Assembly: GCA_964652195.1 (NCBI GenBank)
Contig: CAZZBB010000071.1
Coordinates: 1 to 46,061 of the forward strand
Direction: 5' to 3'
From: MSPOR6 sp964652195
GTDB lineage: Bacteria > Poribacteria > WGA-4E > WGA-3G
Length of the DNA stretch: 46,061 nt
The position numbers and the translations under genes were made by a program. Below the pieces are notes generated by a model. That model worked only from the letters and a program-made list of their open reading frames with translations, was not told the DNA's origin and did no database searches. Shown here in pieces: positions 8,954 to 17,305 of this stretch (position 1 is its first letter; every line of letters starts with the position of its first letter).

Positions 8954-9679
8954 TCAATGGGTTAATGTATAGACAATAGCATTTATACCCATTTTGAATG
9001 CCATATTCGACAACTCGTGCGGATAGTAGGGTTCGGCTGCATTCTGCCATGCATCCCCTAAATCTGTATTGAAATTGATCATCATCATTAGACGTCCTTT
9101 ATCATCATAAACACCTTTGCATTTGACATGACGACCATCCTTTTCATACATTCTACCACTTAAGTAGGCAGCAGGGGCAGGGATTTGCATTAGCTTGTCA
9201 ATTTTAAAAAAGCAGTTAAACAACGGATGGGTAAGAGGAATATCTTTGGGTTCACGGTTTGGGAAAATCTTCTTATACTGCTTGTAGAATCTCCGCCACT
9301 GCTCTGTACCATGAAAATCATCCATCATTATAAAACCACCACGTAAGAGATACTCGCGTATATTTGCCGCTTCTTTTTTTGACAGGTTCAGACGGCTCAA
9401 TTCTGCAATATAGGCAAAGGGATAATCAAAGAGTTCTTGATCTCCCACCTCAATCACCTTTTCAATTGGTGATACCTTAATATCTGTATGTTTACGTAGC
9501 TGGATGAGTAAGTTTCGTTCAGCAGCAGGATAGTCTATGTGCCATAGACTCCGGTATCTATAACTTCCGTGATATTTTAAACGGACGAAGGTGAATTCAT
9601 AGTCATCAATACTATGCGTTGGGAAGGTTATTGAGAGTAGCAATAGAGTAATCGGAATGAGGTATTTTCTAAAATACAT
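8954..9679 (-). CDS. DUF4159-domain exported protein (copy 2)
   Basis: A 241-residue paralogue of the 5537-6265 product with the same layout: a signal peptide ending near residue 23, then DYEFTFVRLKYHG and the same blocks through LREYLLRGGFIMMDDFHG and GDAWQNAAEPYYPHELSN. The two align without large gaps over the whole length, so this is a gene duplication. The core motif GGFI(F/M)(I/M)DDFHG is conserved between them. No good Shine-Dalgarno is seen before the ATG. It lies about 250 bp downstream of a sigma-propeller gene on the same strand, but a shared transcript is uncertain. Confidence 0.83.
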   Translation of the reverse strand: MYFRKYLIPITLLLLSITFPTHSIDDYEFTFVRLKYHGSYRYRSLWHIDYPAAERNLLIQLRKHTDIKVSPIEKVIEVGDQELFDYPFAYIAELSRLNLSKKEAANIREYLLRGGFIMMDDFHGTEQWRRFYKQYKKIFPNREPKDIPLTHPLFNCFFKIDKLMQIPAPAAYLSGRMYEKDGRHVKCKGVYDDKGRLMMMINFNTDLGDAWQNAAEPYYPHELSNMAFKMGINAIVYTLTH

Positions 9680-9928
9680 AATAATAGTGTTTTTTATATA
9701 GAAGTGTCTTTACTGAAAAACAATTCTGATGTGTTAATTATTGATGATACTGTATTGTCTCTTTTGATTATACATGTTCCTATTACATACTTTAAGCTAT
9801 CCAACTATTATATCACAATAATTATAGGAGATGCTATTCATTTTTGTCATAGAAAAATGACGGTATAAGGTTTAGGTTTAGGTTTAATGTGTATTACATT
9901 AGTTAATAAATGCTCAATTACTTGATCA

Positions 9929-12900
9929 TTATTGGTTATCAATTGTATACCGAATCACTCCCTGTCCATCTGTTCCAACATAGATTGTATCCCCTTCAAC
10001 ATCAAAACACGTCACAGGATATGGAATTTCTGATGTAATCTGCTTCCATTTGCCAATGTTGTGATTTAGTACATATATAATTTGATTTGATTCCCCGTAG
10101 ACAATACTATTATCCACTACTAATCTCTCAATTATGAGTGATGTTCCTTCTTCATCAGTCAATGTAAGCCATTCAGTTCCATTACCTGACACAGCAACCC
10201 CCTTATCGGTTGCAACATATACAAAGTTCCCATTAAAAACAACTGACTTAAAATGACCGACTGGAAATGGTAAGTTCTCAGTAACATCAATCCAGCTTGT
10301 TCCTTCATCATCTGATCGCATGAGATGTCCATCCAGTTTTCCAACGTATACAGTATTATCTGAAACTGCTATTTTAATGCCTATTCTATCAAAAAAATTA
10401 TTAGTGGCCCATAGAACATCAGATGGATCTTTTTCGTCGAATAGTTTTGTGTCATACCACTCTGAATTACCTTGTTTCCATCTCCACAACCTGTGATTGT
10501 ATTCAACATAATATGTGACATCCGACATGAATAGACTACCAAGCATAGAGACATAATATTTACCGCTCCCATGGGGGATTGATAATGTTGATCTTCTCTT
10601 ATCAGGTATTTGGTCTCTTATGCCTTCGTGAGGATCAGATTTTGGAATCAGAGGTAAATCAGAGATATGTTTAAGAGTTTTGTTCGTATGTGTAAGTTCA
10701 TATAAACGTGGGGTTCCAATTTTATCGTCTCTTCCTAACAATTTCCCATTTGATTCCACAATACCTGTAATGTATCCAGTATCTCCTTGAACGGAGGTCC
10801 AAGAATCTCCTTTGTCGTGGGAATTGACAAGACCTGTATAAGTATTAGCATAGAGTGTACCATTTACTACAACTAATTCTCTGATGTTTCTGTTTACAAT
10901 TCCAGTATTAAACAAATGCCATGTATTCCCTTCGTCAACTGACCGTTGTATCCCATTCGGTCCACATCTGTAGATGTTGTTTTCAGTTAATAATACTTTA
11001 CGCGTTTCATTTTTTATACCCATCTCATACTCTAACAATTTCCAAGTCTTACCTGAATTTTTTGAATAATACTGTTTTCGTCCGTCAATAAGAATTAATT
11101 TGTTTCCTAAAATACTAAAGTTGAGGGTATTATCTATAGCTACTATATAAGGTAATTCGTTTGCATTCTTACGATCTTTCTTACCCAATGGAAATATCTT
11201 GGACAATTTACCACCAGTTTGTTTTTTCTCAATATCTCTTTGGTTTGGAGTTATAGTTTCCCAAGAGTCACCCTTATCTGATGATCTGAATAAAGACCAA
11301 GACCAATCAGGGAAGTCCCCTCTATTTCTTATCAATCCTGATCTTGGTTTATTAACTATATGTCTTCCAAATCCACTGCCTGGATATTGAAAAAGTAGAT
11401 TATTAACTCTTGCAGCATATAATCTGTTATCTGAAACAAGCAACTTGAATATGGGTAGTGTGTTTTCTTTCAGGGGATTTGCCCTGATAGATAAATGCTC
11501 CCAAATACCATTGTCTAAACGATATAAGCCATTATCAGTTCCTATGAATACTGTGTTATTTAGTGCAGCAATAGTAAGAATTCGTCTCTCCATTACACCT
11601 TCAAAAAGTGGCGTCCAAGTATCACCTACCTTTTCATATCGGTAAACGCCTTTCTTGTACGCAAGATAAATGGTTTTATCACTTTGGTCTTCAGGGAATC
11701 CATCTGTAATTACCATACCGATAAGTTCCCCATTTATACGTTCACACACCACATTCCATGTCTCACCTCTATCTATCGAAGACAATACTCCTGTACTATT
11801 TGCAGTATATAGAGCATTCTTATGCTCAATGATCAAATTTGAATTCCATGGACTGCTACTTGCTAAATCAGTATGTAAAGGATCAATCCTGGAATTAATC
11901 AGTTTCCACGTCGACCTATCATCTGAGAGTCTATATAGACCGTTCTTAGTAGTCGCATACAATTCACCATGGTTTGTCTTATAGAGCGTATTTACTCTAC
12001 CGCCTTCTGGACCTATAATTCCACTCCATTGTCCTTTAATTTCCCCGTCCTGATCTTCATCAGTTTTTCCTGCTCCAAAAATTGATGTTGGCGGATTTTG
12101 TATTACATTAGTATTCTTTTCACTAACTACTGTTTTTTCTGTCTGACGTTTGATTACAGATTCTGTATTGACATCCATTAAGACTTTGGCGTCAACAATT
12201 TCAATCATTGATTCTGACTTAGCATTTAGACTATAAGGTTTTTGGAACTCTATTAGGTACTGCGAACCTACTCCGATTAATAGTAATAGAAAACAAATTG
12301 CAGCCGCCGCCGATACCCCTAACGGGACTAAAGGTTTACTCCCCGATGAAGAAACTGGGTTAAGCTGAGAGACTTGCTCCATAATATTCTCTGTCATCTG
12401 TTTTGGTAATTGAAAACTACTAAGAAATTCTTTAATCATGGCTTCTTCCTTTTCTAATTTTTTTCGCGCCCGATGCAACCGACTCAGAACTGTGTTAATA
12501 GATACACCTAAAAACTTGCTTATATCTTCACAAGTCATCTCTCCTATATAGTGTAGGTTCATTACCGTACGTTCACTTTCCTGGAGTTTATTGAGAAGTT
12601 TCTGAATGAATGCGCGTCGTTTCTGGTCTGCATCCTCTTCGCGTTGACGATTCATAAAATCGGAATAATACGTCTGATTTAATTCAACTGGATCTGTATC
12701 CTCTAAAGATTCTAAGACTACCCGTTTCTTTCGGTGCCAGTTCTTACACTTATTGCTTGTAAGGACATAGAGCCATCCTTCAAATCGGTTATGGTGTGTA
12801 AGTGAGTGAAGTTTTTGGTAGGCAGTAAGGAAAGTGTCTTGAGCAATTTCTTGGGCAATATGATAATCACCAATTTTCTGCCACGCTAAGGCGTGAATCT

Positions 12901-12988
12901 GTTTTTGGTATTTTTCCACAAGCATAGTAAACGCTTGTTGGTCACCTTCTAAAGTACGTTGAATTAGTTCAGTATCATTATTCTGCAT
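9929..12988 (-). CDS. ECF sigma factor fused through a TM helix to an Asp-box beta-propeller
   Basis: A 1019-residue single chain. Residues about 20-88 are sigma region 2 (QEIAQDTFLTAYQKL, FEGWLYVLTSNKCKNWHRKK). About 130-180 is region 4 with its helix-turn-helix (SERTVMNLHYIGEMTCEDIS, then FLGVSINTVLSRLHRARKKL). About 221-243 is one strong transmembrane helix. From about 320 to the end are repeated propeller blades with Asp-box (BNR-type) turns such as SIDRGETW, SSDKGDSW, SVDEGNTW, SHDKGDSW and SDDEGTSW. The expected topology is sigma domain inside, propeller in the periplasm. No separate anti-sigma gene is seen beside it. It could report an envelope signal directly to RNA polymerase; how the sigma domain would reach promoters while tethered is unknown. 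A paralogue lies directly upstream at 13252-16278. Confidence 0.85.
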   Translation of the reverse strand: MQNNDTELIQRTLEGDQQAFTMLVEKYQKQIHALAWQKIGDYHIAQEIAQDTFLTAYQKLHSLTHHNRFEGWLYVLTSNKCKNWHRKKRVVLESLEDTDPVELNQTYYSDFMNRQREEDADQKRRAFIQKLLNKLQESERTVMNLHYIGEMTCEDISKFLGVSINTVLSRLHRARKKLEKEEAMIKEFLSSFQLPKQMTENIMEQVSQLNPVSSSGSKPLVPLGVSAAAAICFLLLLIGVGSQYLIEFQKPYSLNAKSESMIEIVDAKVLMDVNTESVIKRQTEKTVVSEKNTNVIQNPPTSIFGAGKTDEDQDGEIKGQWSGIIGPEGGRVNTLYKTNHGELYATTKNGLYRLSDDRSTWKLINSRIDPLHTDLASSSPWNSNLIIEHKNALYTANSTGVLSSIDRGETWNVVCERINGELIGMVITDGFPEDQSDKTIYLAYKKGVYRYEKVGDTWTPLFEGVMERRILTIAALNNTVFIGTDNGLYRLDNGIWEHLSIRANPLKENTLPIFKLLVSDNRLYAARVNNLLFQYPGSGFGRHIVNKPRSGLIRNRGDFPDWSWSLFRSSDKGDSWETITPNQRDIEKKQTGGKLSKIFPLGKKDRKNANELPYIVAIDNTLNFSILGNKLILIDGRKQYYSKNSGKTWKLLEYEMGIKNETRKVLLTENNIYRCGPNGIQRSVDEGNTWHLFNTGIVNRNIRELVVVNGTLYANTYTGLVNSHDKGDSWTSVQGDTGYITGIVESNGKLLGRDDKIGTPRLYELTHTNKTLKHISDLPLIPKSDPHEGIRDQIPDKRRSTLSIPHGSGKYYVSMLGSLFMSDVTYYVEYNHRLWRWKQGNSEWYDTKLFDEKDPSDVLWATNNFFDRIGIKIAVSDNTVYVGKLDGHLMRSDDEGTSWIDVTENLPFPVGHFKSVVFNGNFVYVATDKGVAVSGNGTEWLTLTDEEGTSLIIERLVVDNSIVYGESNQIIYVLNHNIGKWKQITSEIPYPVTCFDVEGDTIYVGTDGQGVIRYTIDNQ

Positions 12989-13096
12989 TACACACCATCA
13001 CATAAGTAGCTCTTTTAATTTAAAGACACAATTTTGAGACGAATTATTGCATAATTAGTAAGAATCTTGTTTTTGTAGTTATCTTTTAAAGAATAG

Positions 13097-13152
13097 AAAT
13101 TGATATGTAATCCATAATTTACCATATTCAATTATAGATTACATATCAATTT
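13097..13152. repeat. 16-bp perfect inverted repeat
   Basis: AAATTGATATGTAATC at 13097-13112 is repeated in inverted form at 13137-13152 with a 24-nt gap. It lies between the two sigma-propeller genes, beyond the terminator of the upstream one. It could be an operator, a remnant of an inverted-repeat element or a structured 5' UTR for the 12988 gene. Confidence 0.6.
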
Positions 13153-13166
13153 GATTGTTGATTAAA

Positions 13167-13194
13167 AGAAAAGCGAGGCTTCTCGCCTCGCTTT
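13167..13194 (-). terminator. Rho-independent terminator of the 13252-16278 gene
   Basis: The stem GCGAGGC (13173-13179) pairs with GCCTCGC (13185-13191) across a 5-nt loop, extended by AAA/TTT. On the minus strand it is followed by TTTTCTTTT. It lies about 60 bp after the stop at 13252. Confidence 0.75.
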
Positions 13195-13251
13195 GGATAA
13201 TTACAACTCTAATGTTTTGTATTGCAGAAGATATAATATAGATAAATTGTT

Positions 13252-15147
13252 CTAATCGTTAAGTGTGAATCGGAATACCCCACCACCTTGTGTTCCAACA
13301 TAAATTGTCTTTCCATCAACATCAAGACAGTTAACTTGATAAGGGAATTCGGGTGTAACTTGTTTCCATATTCTTGAATTTTCTTCTATTAAATACACTT
13401 TCTTACCTACAAGTCCAAATAATCTTGTACCGTCCACATTTAGTTTATCTGCAACAATAGGTATACCATCAGCATCCCTGAGTACATCCCAGTCAATGCC
13501 ATTTTTTGATAGGACGACACCTTTATCAGTTGATACATAAACAGTATTTCCCAAAATAGTAATTTTTTTGAATTTACTGACAGACCATGGAAGATTGTCA
13601 GTTATATCTTTCCAAGTTTTACCCTCATCAACTGACTGCATCAGATGACCATTTCTTTTACCGACATAAACAGTATTATCTATTACAGCAAATTTGCTAC
13701 TTGTTAAAAATACCAGTCCATCAGTATCAGTAAGTTCATAGTAATTTTTTCCATCCAATATTTTGGTATCATACCATTTTGATGTACCAGGTTTCCATCG
13801 GTAAAGACTGTCATTATATTCTATATAGATTGTACCATTACTAATCGCAATACCCTTAAATTGATTTGTAGGAGCAATTTCTATCCAATGTTTTACTTTT
13901 TCACCAGACAATTCATAATCAATAAATTCAGACAGTGAAGAGAATCCTCCTTTTTTTCTTTCATTTAGCGGAATCCAACGATTGTCTTTTTCGTTAATAG
14001 GCAATTCTGGGATAGCTGGAACTAAGACAAATTTCTTTTTTGTACTTGAAAAATGCATGAGTCTTCTGTCTGCATTTATTCGATAGAACTTCACATCAGA
14101 ACCCTTAATTGTATTCTTTACATTTGCTACAGATAGAATAGATGTCCACGATTCACCTTTATCATTTGAAGCAAAAAGTCCTGTATCTACATAAGCATAA
14201 ATTGTATTGTCTATTGATACTAAATTGTTGATATGTGTTCCAATCAATCCATAATTGAATTTATGCCATGACTTACCACCGTTCATTGTACGACGGATTC
14301 CCTGTATACCACATTTGAAAAAAGTATCAGTATTCAACATGATAGCATCAGTTGTATTGTAAAAATATGCAGTATTATCAGCTTCTAAAGATCTACCCAT
14401 TCTTATTTCAACTGTTTGATCAGTTTTATTGTAAAAGTATGTAGGATTATCAGTATCATATGTCCAATCTTCACCTTCGTTCACTGAATAATAATAATCC
14501 ATTGTGTGGACAATAATTACCTTTTTACCTTCAGCAACAATCTTAATATTGGAATTAGTGTTCTGTCTGTTTAACGATAGGCTTTCTCTTGGTTGCATTA
14601 AATTCCAAGAATTACCACCGTCAATTGAACGGTAAAATGAACAACCTGAATCACTTAATGTTACAGAAGAAAAGTATTGATCATACTTATGGATGATTTC
14701 ATTACCAACTGCGATGTATATTCGACTTCCAGAAACTGTTAAATCGAGAATCGACCGAGTGTTATTTTTCGTTTCTGTATTGTCAAATGCAATTAATTCC
14801 CAGTTTTTATCAATTAGACGATAGAGTCCTTTGCCCGTTCCTGCGAAAATAGTGTTTTCAACAGTTGCAATAGAACGGATTTTCTTATCAATTAGACCTT
14901 CCCGTATTGGTGTCCAAGTGTTTCCCATATCAACAGTACGGATGATCCTATCCGGTAGTGCAAGATAAATTGCTATTTCAGCCGCTGCATCTGTAATATT
15001 GTCAGTAATCTCAATGCCAATAGGGAATCCTTTAGGATGGGAACAAAGTGTTTTCCAAGTTTCTCCTCTATCTAATGAAGTCAATATTTCATTGTTAGTA
15101 GCTAAAAATAGAATGTCATTTCGTTCTGTTAAAGGCCACCACTTCAT
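13252..15147 (-). CDS. Propeller portion of the interrupted sigma-propeller gene
   Basis: A 631-residue open part from the first in-frame Met after the second TGA to a TAG stop. It holds Asp-box propeller blades: SLDRGETWKTL, TVDMGNTWTPI, SIDGGNSWNLM, SVNEGEDWTYD, TMNGGKSWHKF, SNDKGESWTSI and SVDEGKTWKDI. The end, VGTQGGGVFRF, mirrors VGTDGQGVIRY of the sister. It carries no signal peptide and no Shine-Dalgarno, so as a stand-alone gene it would not be exported; it makes sense only as the C-terminal part of the longer frame. The preserved reading frame suggests either recent inactivation or continued selection. Confidence 0.7.
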   Translation of the reverse strand: MKWWPLTERNDILFLATNNEILTSLDRGETWKTLCSHPKGFPIGIEITDNITDAAAEIAIYLALPDRIIRTVDMGNTWTPIREGLIDKKIRSIATVENTIFAGTGKGLYRLIDKNWELIAFDNTETKNNTRSILDLTVSGSRIYIAVGNEIIHKYDQYFSSVTLSDSGCSFYRSIDGGNSWNLMQPRESLSLNRQNTNSNIKIVAEGKKVIIVHTMDYYYSVNEGEDWTYDTDNPTYFYNKTDQTVEIRMGRSLEADNTAYFYNTTDAIMLNTDTFFKCGIQGIRRTMNGGKSWHKFNYGLIGTHINNLVSIDNTIYAYVDTGLFASNDKGESWTSILSVANVKNTIKGSDVKFYRINADRRLMHFSSTKKKFVLVPAIPELPINEKDNRWIPLNERKKGGFSSLSEFIDYELSGEKVKHWIEIAPTNQFKGIAISNGTIYIEYNDSLYRWKPGTSKWYDTKILDGKNYYELTDTDGLVFLTSSKFAVIDNTVYVGKRNGHLMQSVDEGKTWKDITDNLPWSVSKFKKITILGNTVYVSTDKGVVLSKNGIDWDVLRDADGIPIVADKLNVDGTRLFGLVGKKVYLIEENSRIWKQVTPEFPYQVNCLDVDGKTIYVGTQGGGVFRFTLND

Positions 15148-15561
15148 AGGATTCTCATTTGAAGTTTTGAATGGATCATTGAATTTAAATACATGTATCC
15201 ATCTATTACCGTCATCCGAAAGTCTATAAAGATGGTTTTGAGTTCCTGCATATAGGTCCCCACGAGTTGATACGAAAAGGTCAGAGACGCTACCACCTTC
15301 AGGTCATTTTGTCTGAATCCACTGTGAATCGGAATGTGACACATTCTCTTTATTACCTTGTGTTATATCATCAACAACATCATTTTTCTGGTTCTTACCA
15401 TTGTTCTGAGCAGTTATATCAGATCCTCCAATCAACTTTTTAACGACTGGCTTTGATGGTAAATCCAATACAATTTGTGCATCAACAATCTCTATAGTAT
15501 TTTTTAATGAACCGGTTAAATTGTAAGGCTGTTGAAATTGATGCTGCGGTTGTGAGCCTAT

Positions 15562-16278
15562 TCACATTAGTAGTAGAATCAATACGACAGATATAGAAGA
15601 AATCACCAATGGTATAAGGGGTTTGCTTCCAACTGGAGGAGCCGATGGAATTTGATTTTTTACCTTCTTCATAATGTTTTCAGCCATGTGTGATGGCAAT
15701 TTAAAACTATTAAGGTTTTCTATGATTAAATCTTCGTCCTTTTTTAATCTGTTACGTGCACGGTTCAGTCTACTCTTAATAGTATTCTGAGAGACACCAA
15801 GAAACTTGCTAATAGATTCACAGGTCATTTCTCCAAGGTAATAAAGCGTCATTACAGTTCTTTCACTTTCCGGTAATTTATTCAGTAATCTTCTCACCAA
15901 GAGTCTACGAGATTCATCTTCATCTATTTTGCGTTGTTCTTCAACATATTGATTATATGACACTTGATCCACCTCTTTAGTATCAACAGTCTCTAATGAT
16001 TGTATAGGTAGATGTTTCTTACGAAGCCAATCTGCACATAGACGTGTTGCAATGACATATAACCACCCAAAGAACATTTTATGATCTTTCAATGTCCCAA
16101 GTCTTTGATATGCCTTCAGAAAAGCATCCTGCGTAATCTCCTGGGCAATATGAAAGTCCCCAATCTTTTGCCATATCAATGCATGCAAGCCTTTTTGGTA
16201 TTTCTCTACTAAAGTAGTAAATGCTTCTTGGTTACCGTCTAATATCTGCTGAATCAATTCAACATCTTTCTTTTTCAT
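15562..16278 (-). CDS. ECF sigma factor with a C-terminal membrane helix (N-terminal portion of the interrupted gene)
   Basis: 238 residues up to the first TGA. Region 2 (FTTLVEKYQKGLHALIWQKI, then QEITQDAFLKAYQRL) and region 4 (SERTVMTLYYLGEMTCESIS, then FLGVSQNTIKSRLNRARNRL) are intact. The last 20 residues (LIPLVISSISVVLILLLM) form most of a transmembrane helix. It starts at an ATG with a strong GGAGGA ribosome-binding site. Even if translation ends at the TGA, the product would be a complete, membrane-tethered sigma factor without its propeller, so it could still act, possibly without signal control. It is divergent from the secreted-protein gene at 16470. Confidence 0.8.
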   Translation of the reverse strand: MKKKDVELIQQILDGNQEAFTTLVEKYQKGLHALIWQKIGDFHIAQEITQDAFLKAYQRLGTLKDHKMFFGWLYVIATRLCADWLRKKHLPIQSLETVDTKEVDQVSYNQYVEEQRKIDEDESRRLLVRRLLNKLPESERTVMTLYYLGEMTCESISKFLGVSQNTIKSRLNRARNRLKKDEDLIIENLNSFKLPSHMAENIMKKVKNQIPSAPPVGSKPLIPLVISSISVVLILLLM

Positions 16279-16309
16279 AAGAATCCTCCAGAGATTTAAT
16301 CACCCTTAT

Positions 16310-16331
16310 TAAATTAGACGTAAATTAGACG
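16310..16331. promoter_or_regulatory. Tandem 11-bp direct repeat upstream of the sigma gene
   Basis: TAAATTAGACG occurs twice head to tail (16310-16320 and 16321-16331), 32-53 nt before the minus-strand sigma start. Position and exact repetition suggest a regulator-binding site. No regulator is identified. Confidence 0.4.
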
Positions 16332-16335
16332 GTCT

Positions 16336-16408
16336 ATAGATGCATTTTTTCACTTTGGTTAGTATTTTATAAACTCTACACCCTCCAATCAATTCATTTT
16401 GCATCTAT
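16336..16408. promoter_or_regulatory. Spaced 9-bp inverted repeat overlapping a -35 box
   Basis: ATAGATGCA at 16336-16344 and TGCATCTAT at 16400-16408 are perfect inverted repeats. The right arm overlaps the -35 element TTGCAT of the promoter for the 16470 gene. It could be an operator linking the divergent sigma gene and the secreted-protein gene. Confidence 0.35.
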
Positions 16409-16428
16409 TCTGTTATTTAGGGTATAAT
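16399..16428 (+). promoter_or_regulatory. Candidate promoter for the 16470 gene
   Basis: TTGCAT at 16399-16404 and TATAAT at 16423-16428 are spaced 18 bp apart, about 40 nt before the start codon, with GAGGT as ribosome-binding site. The -10 is a perfect consensus. Confidence 0.55.
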
Positions 16429-16469
16429 ATAGACAATTATAAGATATACATCCAAGTGAGGTAAGAAAA

Positions 16470-17240
16470 ATGAGAAATGTAATTTCTAAAATAATCATTC
16501 TCGTAGTAATGTTTGTTTTCCTGATATGTGGTATGAGTACGTTGGGTGTTGCTCAAGTACAAACTTTAAGAATAGAAATTACAGATGTTATTAGTCTTGC
16601 AGACGAAATAAAAATACGACATCTACTATCACCATGGGTAGATTCTAAAGACATTAGTTTTAGTACTCCTATGGATAAAAATGGTAGAGAGAGATTGTTT
16701 ACGACAGTTGTTGAACTAAAACCGCGTCAGGGTATATCAAAGTATAGTGAAACCCATACATTTGATATTTATGATATAATGCGTCAGTTGCAAGACTCAC
16801 GGTATAGGGGACGGCACGGTGTAGGACAGGTTCGATTATTAAGAACTGATGCGACTGTTCGAGGAAACATGTTCACGCATCATGGATTTACCCGAAGCGG
16901 CATTCGAAATATTCCCGCTTGGGCACGATGGAGACCTCATACTTCTGAGATACATCATGCATTACATATCGGTGACGGACAGGACATGGTATTTAAACCA
17001 ACGCCTGAATTCGATCAATTACGACTTGATGCTGGTAATAACAACAAAGAGGTAGAAATTGAAGGTAAGATTGTTGGGTTTGATGGAGTATATCCGATAA
17101 TGAGTATAAAAAAATATAATTTTGGATATCGTGTCAATCAGAGGAATTCCCCAGCACAAACACCAATCCAAACACCAGCTGAAGGTGAAAAACCTGAAGA
17201 GCAACAGAAACCCAGATACGATTACATTGAAAATCGTTAA
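16470..17240 (+). CDS. Secreted protein of unknown function
   Basis: A 256-residue exported protein: signal peptide at residues 1-29 (MRNVISKIIILVVMFVFLIC..., cleavage near GVAQ). The mature part is a globular domain rich in Arg and His (HHGFTRSGIRNIPAWARWRP) and the last 30 residues are Pro/Gln/Glu-rich and probably disordered (TPIQTPAEGEKPEEQQKP). No family is recognised. It is divergently transcribed from the interrupted sigma-propeller gene over a 191-bp region with repeat motifs, so it is a candidate target of that sigma factor; this is inference. Confidence 0.65.
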   Translation: MRNVISKIIILVVMFVFLICGMSTLGVAQVQTLRIEITDVISLADEIKIRHLLSPWVDSKDISFSTPMDKNGRERLFTTVVELKPRQGISKYSETHTFDIYDIMRQLQDSRYRGRHGVGQVRLLRTDATVRGNMFTHHGFTRSGIRNIPAWARWRPHTSEIHHALHIGDGQDMVFKPTPEFDQLRLDAGNNNKEVEIEGKIVGFDGVYPIMSIKKYNFGYRVNQRNSPAQTPIQTPAEGEKPEEQQKPRYDYIENR

Positions 17241-17250
17241 TTTGAACTTG

Positions 17251-17285
17251 TTCCGTGAGTACAAATCTTATGTACTCATGGAACC
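17251..17285. terminator. Bidirectional terminator-like hairpin
   Basis: A 14-bp stem with one G-U pair: GTTCCGTGAGTACA at 17251-17264 pairs with 17272-17285 over a 7-nt loop. It lies between the convergent ends of the 16470 gene and thrC. U-tracts are weak on both sides. Confidence 0.55.
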
Positions 17286-17305
17286 TAAACTGTCAATAGA
17301 ACAAT

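Larger units (their letters stand above)
13252..16278 (-). pseudogene. Second ECF sigma-TM-propeller gene, interrupted by two in-frame TGA codons
   Basis: Read as one frame, this is 1008 codons against 1019 in the paralogue at 9929-12988, with the same order of sigma, membrane and propeller domains. TGA occurs at codon 239 (15564-15562) and codon 325 (15306-15304). Aligned with the sister protein they replace Gly239 (GGA, in LLLLIGVGSQ) and Gly326 (GGT, in IIGPEGG). Between and after them the frame stays open and similar: GSQ...QPYNLT...IEIVDA matches GSQ...KPYSLN...IEIVDA, and PEGGSV...YRLSDD matches PEGGRV...YRLSDD. There is no frameshift. Either two recent nonsense mutations split the gene, or the TGAs are read through. 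TGA is an ordinary stop elsewhere in the window. Confidence 0.75.

Noticed and set aside
9870..9893. Telomere-like GTTTAG repeats
   Set aside because: Only about three short copies, in a non-coding stretch of a bacterial chromosome; chance or slippage.
13252..16278. TGA as a general glycine codon (SR1/Gracilibacteria-type code)
   Set aside because: TGA ends at least seven other genes here with normal-length products, so code-wide reassignment is excluded; the two TGAs are kept only as a local finding.
13252..16278. Selenocysteine at the two TGAs
   Set aside because: The aligned residues are Gly in a membrane helix and in a propeller turn, and no SECIS-like hairpin was noticed after either TGA.
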